Source: Streptomyces sp. SLBN-31 (GTDB lineage Bacteria > Actinomycetota > Actinomycetes > Streptomycetales > Streptomycetaceae). From it: DNA of 64,000 nucleotides. The number at the start of each line of letters is the position of its first letter. The first letter of the stretch is position 1. The position numbers and the translations under genes were made by a program. The stretch covers positions 2,480,001-2,544,000 of the forward strand of contig NZ_VFNC01000002.1 of assembly GCF_006715395.1 (NCBI RefSeq), given 5' to 3'. The notes under the pieces are model-generated. The model was not told where the DNA came from. It did not search any database and saw only the letters and a list, made by a program, of their open reading frames with translations. Shown here one piece after another: positions 58,338 to 64,000 of the stretch.

Positions 58338-58973
58338 ATGGAAAGCAGCAGTCCCACGACGGGCGGCAGCACGCGCCGCGAGGCCACCCGGCAAAAGCTC
58401 TACGAGGCGGCCGTCACGCTCATCGCCGAGCAGGGGTTCTCCGCCACCACCGTGGACGAGATCGCGGAACGGGCGGGGGTCGCCAAAGGCACCGTCTACT
58501 ACAACTTCGCGAGCAAGTCCGTCCTCTTCGAAGAACTGCTGCGGCACGGCGTCGGACTGCTGACCGCCTCCCTGCGCGAGGCGGCCGAGCAGACGGCACG
58601 GGACGGCGGCAGCAAGGTCGACGCCCTGGACGCGATGATCCGGGCGGGCCTGGTCTTCATCGAGCGCTATCCGGCCTTCACCCAGCTCTACGTGGCCGAG
58701 CTGTGGCGCACCAACCGGGCCTGGCAGTCCACGCTGATGGTGGTGCGCCAGCAGGCGGTGGCCGTCGTGGAGGACGTGCTCCGGGACGGCGTGGAGGGCG
58801 GCGAGTTCAGCGACGAGATCGATGTGCCGCTGACCGCGTCCGCGCTGGTCGGCATGGTCCTGGTGGCCGCCCTGGACTGGCAGTCCTTCCAGCCCGAGCG
58901 CTCCCTGGACGACGTCCACGCCGCGCTGTCCCGGCTGCTGCAGGGCCGCGTCAGCGGACGCGCCCGGGACTGA
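58338..58973 (+). CDS. TetR-family transcriptional regulator
   Basis: A 211-residue repressor. The N-terminal helix-turn-helix domain reads RQKLYEAAVTLIAEQGFSATTVDEIAERAGVAKGTVYYNFASKSVLFEELL, including the canonical recognition helix TVYYNF. The ligand domain is helical, with ALVGMVLVAALDW near the end. ATG 58338 starts 48 nt after the YhgE stop and lacks an RBS; a GTG at 58287 that overlaps the YhgE stop by 4 bp is in frame and would add 17 residues. It is expected to control the ATPase/YhgE module via the palindrome at 55460-55473. Confidence 0.9.
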   Translation: MESSSPTTGGSTRREATRQKLYEAAVTLIAEQGFSATTVDEIAERAGVAKGTVYYNFASKSVLFEELLRHGVGLLTASLREAAEQTARDGGSKVDALDAMIRAGLVFIERYPAFTQLYVAELWRTNRAWQSTLMVVRQQAVAVVEDVLRDGVEGGEFSDEIDVPLTASALVGMVLVAALDWQSFQPERSLDDVHAALSRLLQGRVSGRARD

Positions 58974-58983
58974 TCACGACGGA

Positions 58984-59037
58984 AAGCGCCGGTCCGTTGT
59001 GGCCGCGTCCCCCGCGGGCCACCTCGAACCGGCGCTT
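58984..59037 (+). terminator. Candidate terminator after the TetR gene
   Basis: AAGCGCCGGT and ACCGGCGCTT form a 10-bp inverted repeat 10 nt after the TetR stop, with a nested 6-bp repeat in the 34-nt loop. There is no T-tract. Confidence 0.5.
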
Positions 59038-59319
59038 CCCCGTACTCCCCCGTGTCCCCCTTGGGACCCCCGTTGCGGTCGTTCCCCCGGGTTCCCCCGT
59101 GCCTCGCTCCCGCCGACCTCGGCCGGCGGAAGGAGCGGATCGCGGGCCGCTCCGTTCCGGCGCCCCGTGTCGCCGGTGCCGGAGCCGCGCCCCTTTCCGT
59201 GTCTCCACCTTCTCGTTCGCGCGGGTCGGCCCCCATCCGCGCGCGTACTCATCTCGCCCACTAGGTACGGATACTCAGCTCTGCGTGCTCATCCCCAGGA
59301 CGCCGCGTCGCTCACTGGT

Positions 59320-59325
59320 TACGAT
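59320..59325 (+). promoter_or_regulatory. Candidate -10 (TACGAT) of leaderless DUF4126 transcript
   Basis: TACGAT ends 7 nt before the GTG at 59333 with no Shine-Dalgarno between. Confidence 0.4.
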
Positions 59326-59332
59326 CGCGTCC

Positions 59333-59950
59333 GTGTCCGTACTCCCTCTCGTCTTCACCAGCGGCTGGGCCAGCGGCATCAACGCCTACGCCGTGGTGCT
59401 GCTGCTCGGCGTGTTCGGTGCCACCGGGGTGAGCGACGACGTCCCCGAGGCGCTCCAGCGGCCCGAGGTCCTCGTCGCGGCGGGCGCGCTGTTCCTGTGC
59501 GAGGCCGTCGCCGACAAGATCCCCTACGTCGACTCGGTGTGGGACTCGGTGCACACCGTGGTCCGGCCGGTCGCGGGCGCCTGGGTCGGTGCGCTGCTCG
59601 CCGGACAGAGCGGTTCACTGAACGACGTGGTCGCGGGCCTGATCGGCGGCTCCACCGCTCTGGCCAGCCACACCGTCAAGGCCGGGACGCGGATGGCGGT
59701 CAACACCTCGCCGGAACCGTTCAGCAACATCGTCCTCAGCGTCGCCGAGGACCTCGGGGTCGCCGGGATCGTGACGTTCGCGATGTTCCATCCGCTCGCT
59801 GCGGCGTCGATCGCGGGCGCGCTGCTGCTGACCGGGCTGGTGGTGCTGGTCTTCCTGGTCTCCCGGATCCGGCGGTTCCTACGGCGCAGGGCCCAGCGGC
59901 GGGAGGAACGGCGGCTCGCCGCCGAGCCGGGACCACCTCCCGTTCCGTGA
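59333..59950 (+). CDS. DUF4126 family membrane protein
   Basis: A 205-residue protein. PLVFTSGWASGINAYAVVLLLGVFGATG at the start, the family's Gly/Asn-rich helix, is followed by four or five further membrane segments (AAGALFLCEAVADKIPYVDSVWDSVHT, VVRPVAGAWVGALLAGQ, VVAGLIGGSTALASHTVKAG and a long last one at AAASIAGALLLTGLVVLVFLV). The C-terminus is strongly basic (RRRAQRREERR). GTG 59333 with TACGAT 7 nt upstream suggests leaderless expression. Function unknown. Confidence 0.88.
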   Translation: MSVLPLVFTSGWASGINAYAVVLLLGVFGATGVSDDVPEALQRPEVLVAAGALFLCEAVADKIPYVDSVWDSVHTVVRPVAGAWVGALLAGQSGSLNDVVAGLIGGSTALASHTVKAGTRMAVNTSPEPFSNIVLSVAEDLGVAGIVTFAMFHPLAAASIAGALLLTGLVVLVFLVSRIRRFLRRRAQRREERRLAAEPGPPPVP

Positions 59951-59967
59951 CTGTCGGTGGCGGTCGA

Positions 59968-59973
59968 TAAGGT
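59968..59973 (+). promoter_or_regulatory. Candidate -10 (TAAGGT) of leaderless FAD-enzyme transcript
   Basis: TAAGGT ends 7 nt before the ATG at 59981 with no RBS between. Confidence 0.45.
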
Positions 59974-59980
59974 CGCGGGC

Positions 59981-61486
59981 ATGGGACGGATTGCGGTGAT
60001 CGGCGCCGGGACGGGCGCGATGGCGGCCGCCGCCCGGCTGGCCGTCGCGGGCCACCGGGTGACGGTGTACGAGCGTACGGAGACGTACGGCGGCGCGGTG
60101 CGCCGGTTCGAGCGCGAGGGCTTCGCCTTCGACACCGGCCCCGGGCTGCTGACCCTGCCCGCCGTCTGGCGCGATCTGTTCGTCAAGACCGGCAAGGAGC
60201 CGCTGGAGGACCGCGTCGAGCTGGTCCAGGTCGACCCGTCCTCGCGGCACGTCTTCGCGGACGGCACGCGCGTGTCCCTGCCGAACGCCTCGCGCGCGGG
60301 CGTCGTCGCCGCCCTGGACGAGGCGCTCGGGGCGGCCGCGGGCGAGCGCTGGGGCGACTTCCTGGTGCGGGCCCGGGAGGCCTGGGACCGCACCCGGCGG
60401 CCGCTGCTGGAGGAGCCGCTGTGGCCCAACTGGTCGGTGCTGGCCGAACGCGAGCCCTATCCGGCGCTGGCGCACAAACGGCTGCTGCGCACCCGGCGGG
60501 CGAGCACCCTCGCCGAGGTCGGCGCCTGGGAGCTGCGGGACCCCCGGCTCGCGGCGCTGCTGGAGAGCCACGCCCTCGCGTACGGCCTGGACCCGCGCGT
60601 CACGCCGGCGAGCGCGGCCGTCCTGCCCTACATGGAGCACGCCTTCGGCGTCTGGTCCGTGCGGGGCGGCATGCGGGAGTTGGCGCGCGCCGTGTACGAG
60701 CGGTGCGTGGCGCGCAGGGTCGAGTTCCGCTTCGGCGCCGAGGTGACGGGCGTGCTGGAGAAGGACGGCCGGGCGACCGGGGTGGAACTCGCGGACGGCA
60801 CGGTCGCGGAGGCGGACTTCGTGGTCGCCGGTGTCGCGCCCGGGACGCTGAGCCGTTGTGTACGGGGTTCGGCCGTCCGGGGCGAAGGCGAGGTCCCCCC
60901 GCGGCACGGGCTGCCGAGCCGTGTCACGGTGCTGCTGGCCCTGCGCGGCGGCCGCCCGGAGGGGACGGCCCACCGGACCGTGGTGCACGCGCCCGACCGG
61001 GAGGCCGAGCTGGACGCCCTGTTCGGCACACCGTCCGGGGTGACGAGCCGCCCCACGCTCACCGTCCTGCGCCCCGACGACCCGCGGCTGGTCCCGGACG
61101 CCGACCACGAGGCGATCACGCTCACCTCGGTCGTCCCGGCCCGAAGCGGGGGAAGCCGCGAGGACTACGCGGACCTGGCCGAGAAGCTGATCGCCGTGGC
61201 CGAGCGGGCCGTACCGGATCTGCGTGAGCGCCTGCTGTGGCACGAGGTGCGCACCCCGGCCGACATCGCCGAGGCGACCGGCGCCGAGGGAGGTGCGGTC
61301 CCGCCGCCGGCGCTCGCCGCGGGCGAGGGAGCCCTGCTGCACCCGGCGAACACCACCGCGCTTCCCGGCCTGTTCACGGTCGGCGGCTGGTCGCACCCCG
61401 GCGGCGGCCTTCCGCACGCGGGCATGTCGGGCGCGCTGGTGGCCGGTCTGATCGTGGAGGGACCCGGGTTCCGGGGTTCGCAGTGA
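59981..61486 (+). CDS. FAD-dependent phytoene desaturase-like oxidoreductase
   Basis: A 501-residue flavoprotein. The Rossmann motif RIAVIGAGTGAMAAAARLAVAGHRVTVYERTETYGG matches the FAD-binding beginning of CrtI-type desaturases and amine-oxidase-like enzymes. The C-terminal FAD-contact motif is LFTVGGWSHPGGGLPHAGMSGALVAGLI. The middle includes GFAFDTGPGLLTLPAVWRDLF, a CrtI-like stretch. No carotenoid genes (crtB, crtE) flank it, so a role in carotenoid synthesis is unsupported here; the substrate is unknown. ATG 59981 is preceded by the hexamer TAAGGT at leaderless spacing. Confidence 0.88.
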   Translation: MGRIAVIGAGTGAMAAAARLAVAGHRVTVYERTETYGGAVRRFEREGFAFDTGPGLLTLPAVWRDLFVKTGKEPLEDRVELVQVDPSSRHVFADGTRVSLPNASRAGVVAALDEALGAAAGERWGDFLVRAREAWDRTRRPLLEEPLWPNWSVLAEREPYPALAHKRLLRTRRASTLAEVGAWELRDPRLAALLESHALAYGLDPRVTPASAAVLPYMEHAFGVWSVRGGMRELARAVYERCVARRVEFRFGAEVTGVLEKDGRATGVELADGTVAEADFVVAGVAPGTLSRCVRGSAVRGEGEVPPRHGLPSRVTVLLALRGGRPEGTAHRTVVHAPDREAELDALFGTPSGVTSRPTLTVLRPDDPRLVPDADHEAITLTSVVPARSGGSREDYADLAEKLIAVAERAVPDLRERLLWHEVRTPADIAEATGAEGGAVPPPALAAGEGALLHPANTTALPGLFTVGGWSHPGGGLPHAGMSGALVAGLIVEGPGFRGSQ

Positions 61487-61507
61487 GCGTCCGGCGCTGA
61501 GGAGCTG

Positions 61508-62470
61508 TCAGAAGCGGTACTGCTGCTCGTCGTACCCGGCGCCGCCCTGCTGCTGGCCGTTGCCCTGGTACGGGTACTGCTGCTCCGGCGGGAGTTCGCC
61601 GCCGTAGGTCTCGTCGGTGCGCTGCTGCGGGACCCAGACCCCGCCGGACGGCGTCTCGCCGTACCCGCCGGTGCCGTACTGCTCCTGACCGTAGCCCTGC
61701 TGGCCGTACTGGTCGTAGCTCGCGTCGTAGCCGCCGCCGTAGGTCTGGGTGCCGATGTACGGGTCGGAGTAGGCGGCGTACTGCTGCTGGCCGGTGGTGT
61801 CGTAGCCGTACTGCTGCTGGCCGTAGCCGGAGTAGTCGTACCCGTAGGTCTGGTCGGCGCCCTGGGCGGCCGTGGCGTACTGGTCCTGGGCCTGGGCGGC
61901 GTTGGCGTACGACGGGTCGGCGGCTGCGTACGAGGCGTCGCTGTATATGCCGTACGAGCCGGTGTCGTCGGGCAGGGGCTGCGGCTCGTAGACCGCGGTG
62001 CTCTCGGCGGCCGTGGGGCGAGCGGAGGTGAAGACGTCGTCGCGGTCGTAGTCGTCGTCCGCGCCGTAGGAGGCGCCGTCCTGCGTGTAGGCGGCGCGCT
62101 CCGGGCCGTAGTCCGTGTCGGCCTCCGGCTCCAGCTCGGACACCTCCAGGGTCGGGTCCCGGCGCTCCGCCTTGCCGCGGCGGCCCTTGAGGCCGGCGCC
62201 GAGGCCGTCGCCCTCGGGGCGCTTGACCGCCCAGCCCGCCGAGAAGCCGCGGCGGAACGACAGGGTGACGTAGGTCTGGCCGACCGCGAACGCCGCGGCG
62301 CCCAGGCCGATGACGATCACCGAGGGGATCAGGACACCGAGTACGACGCCGAGGAAGCCGGCGAAGGCGAGCAGCCGCCAGCGCAGCCGCGCCTTGTACT
62401 GCAGCAGCACCTCGCCCAGCAGCCACAGCGCGACGATGCCGAACGCGATGTAGAGGACCGTCCAGCCCAT
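61508..62470 (-). CDS. Membrane protein with Tyr/Gln/Gly-rich low-complexity tail
   Basis: A 320-residue protein. The N-terminal ~85 residues carry two to three membrane segments (WTVLYIAFGIVALWLLGEVLL, then LLAFAGFLGVVLGVLIPSVIVIGLGAAAFAV). A charged linker of about 50 residues follows (RPEGDGLGAGLKGRRGKAERR and acidic repeats). From about residue 150 to the end the protein is Tyr/Gln/Gly/Ala/Asp-rich with short repeats such as YGQQQYGYD and YGQQGYGQEQYG, resembling eukaryotic prion-like domains. ATG 62470 has GAGGGG upstream. Function unknown. Last gene of a thiE, metF run. Confidence 0.8.
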   Translation of the reverse strand: MGWTVLYIAFGIVALWLLGEVLLQYKARLRWRLLAFAGFLGVVLGVLIPSVIVIGLGAAAFAVGQTYVTLSFRRGFSAGWAVKRPEGDGLGAGLKGRRGKAERRDPTLEVSELEPEADTDYGPERAAYTQDGASYGADDDYDRDDVFTSARPTAAESTAVYEPQPLPDDTGSYGIYSDASYAAADPSYANAAQAQDQYATAAQGADQTYGYDYSGYGQQQYGYDTTGQQQYAAYSDPYIGTQTYGGGYDASYDQYGQQGYGQEQYGTGGYGETPSGGVWVPQQRTDETYGGELPPEQQYPYQGNGQQQGGAGYDEQQYRF

Positions 62471-62526
62471 GTACGCCCCTCTCCCAGTCGCCGCTACGCA
62501 GTGTGTCGTATACCCGTGCGGCCGGT

Positions 62527-63462
<936 letters not shown>

Positions 63463-63559
63463 ACCAGGGGCGCCCGGTCCCCCAACCGAAGACCGGGTAT
63501 TTGCCCGTTTTGTCGAGCTGTTGTCCACCCCTTGGACACCAGGGTCGGTCAGGGTCCGG

Positions 63560-64000
63560 TCAGGGCTGCCGCAGCCGCTTCGCGAACTCCGCGGCGGCCG
63601 CGCCGGGGTCGTCCGCCTCGGTGATGGCCCGGACGACCACGACCCGGCGGGCTCCGGCCTCGATCACCTCGTCGAGGTTGCCGAGGTCGATGCCGCCGAT
63701 GGCGAACCACGGGCGGTCGGTGCCCAGGGCGGCGGTGTGCCGGACCAGGTCGAGGCCCGGGGCGTGGCGGCCGGGCTTGGTGGGGGTCGGCCAGCAGGGG
63801 CCGGTGCAGAAGTAGTCGACGCCCTCCTGGACGGCGGCCGCCTCGGCCTCCGCCTCCGCGTGCGTGGAGCGGCCGATGAGCACGTCCTCGCCGAGGATCG
63901 CGCGGGCCGCGGGAACCGGGAGGTCGCCCTGGCCCAGATGGAGGACGTCGGCGGCGGCCGCGTGGGCGACGTCCGCGCGGTCGTTGACCGCCAGCAGCCT
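63560..64000 (-). CDS. thiE: ThiE thiamine-phosphate synthase, partial
   Basis: The 3' part of thiE; the start lies beyond the window. About 146 residues are visible, including [28 protein letters not shown] (the HLGQ-D motif of the thiazole/pyrimidine site), the pyrophosphate-binding [12 protein letters not shown] and the final [26 protein letters not shown]. The enzyme joins hydroxymethylpyrimidine-PP with the thiazole phosphate. It is transcribed leftward ahead of metF. Confidence 0.95.
   Translation of the reverse strand, partial: RLLAVNDRADVAHAAAADVLHLGQGDLPVPAARAILGEDVLIGRSTHAEAEAEAAAVQEGVDYFCTGPCWPTPTKPGRHAPGLDLVRHTAALGTDRPWFAIGGIDLGNLDEVIEAGARRVVVVRAITEADDPGAAAAEFAKRLRQP

Larger units (their letters stand above)
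58974..59332. other. Intergenic region with hairpin and C-tract cluster
   Basis: A hairpin-like repeat (arms 58984-58993 and 59028-59037, with a nested GTGGCC/GGCCAC pair) lies after the TetR gene. The stretch 59047-59098 has five runs of five C on the plus strand, so G-tracts on the minus strand. No ORF with good codon bias. TACGAT at 59320-59325 lies 7 nt before the next start codon. Confidence 0.6.

Noticed and set aside
59981..61486. Carotenoid biosynthesis gene crtI
   Set aside because: The FAD motif fits, but there are no crtE/crtB/crtY neighbours; called only as a phytoene-desaturase-like oxidoreductase.

Overview
The window reads as a chromosomal core segment of a Streptomyces. Evidence is the very high GC content with G/C-biased third codon positions, GTG/TTG starts, an actinobacterial ileS T-box, Tat-dependent PhoD, SepF and a DivIVA with a long Pro/Gln/Gly linker, and a dcw (division and cell wall) cluster in the Streptomyces arrangement. 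From memory only, the gene order matches the part of the Streptomyces coelicolor chromosome that runs from just before dnaE through ftsZ to metF/thiE. I see no IS element, prophage, integron, CRISPR array, tRNA or rRNA.

Layout. 1-8.5 kb: a truncated beta-helix-like membrane protein, an unknown protein, a Lon-N-domain protein, a YbaK-type tRNA deacylase, a 24-codon bL37-like ribosomal protein gene, a leftward ABC-2 exporter operon with a small membrane protein, a NYN-domain protein, and a 54-residue basic ORF. 8.5-25 kb: dnaE; a DUF2252 protein; a DsbA-like thioredoxin-fold protein; PhoD phosphatase; a dienelactone-hydrolase-like protein; an MscS channel; an SDR; a CPA1 antiporter; a leftward GNAT/RluD/LspA group; and a DksA/TraR protein with a histone-H1-like Ala/Lys tail. 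25-28.5 kb: ileS behind a T-box leader of the translational (Shine-Dalgarno sequestering) type.

28.7-46.4 kb: a leftward dcw cluster, in transcription order rsmH, ftsL, ftsI, murE, murF, mraY, murD, ftsW, murG, ftsQ, ftsZ, pgeF, yggS-like, sepF, yggT-like, divIVA. Many junctions are 4-bp stop/start overlaps. The cluster makes UDP-MurNAc-pentapeptide, lipid I and lipid II, and provides septal transglycosylase/transpeptidase activity plus Z-ring assembly and polar growth factors. mraZ, murC and ftsA are not here.

46.7-64 kb: a beta-carbonic anhydrase; a MoxR/DUF58/transglutaminase operon; an 11-unit 30-33 bp repeat array; a DUF3040 protein; a methyltransferase; a HEPN-like protein; a module of a degenerate ABC-type ATPase, a YhgE/Pip membrane protein and a TetR regulator, with a palindrome at the module promoter; a DUF4126 protein; an FAD phytoene-desaturase-like enzyme; and a leftward run of thiE (cut by the window edge), metF and a Tyr/Gln/Gly-rich membrane protein.

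A recurrent signal is a Streptomyces-like -10 hexamer 6-8 nt before the start codon of at least nine genes, the architecture expected for leaderless mRNAs. The most unusual items are the degenerate ATPase/YhgE module with its operator-like palindrome, the repeat array at 52654-52985, the H1-tailed DksA protein, the Tyr/Gln-rich low-complexity membrane protein, and the tiny bL37-like gene.
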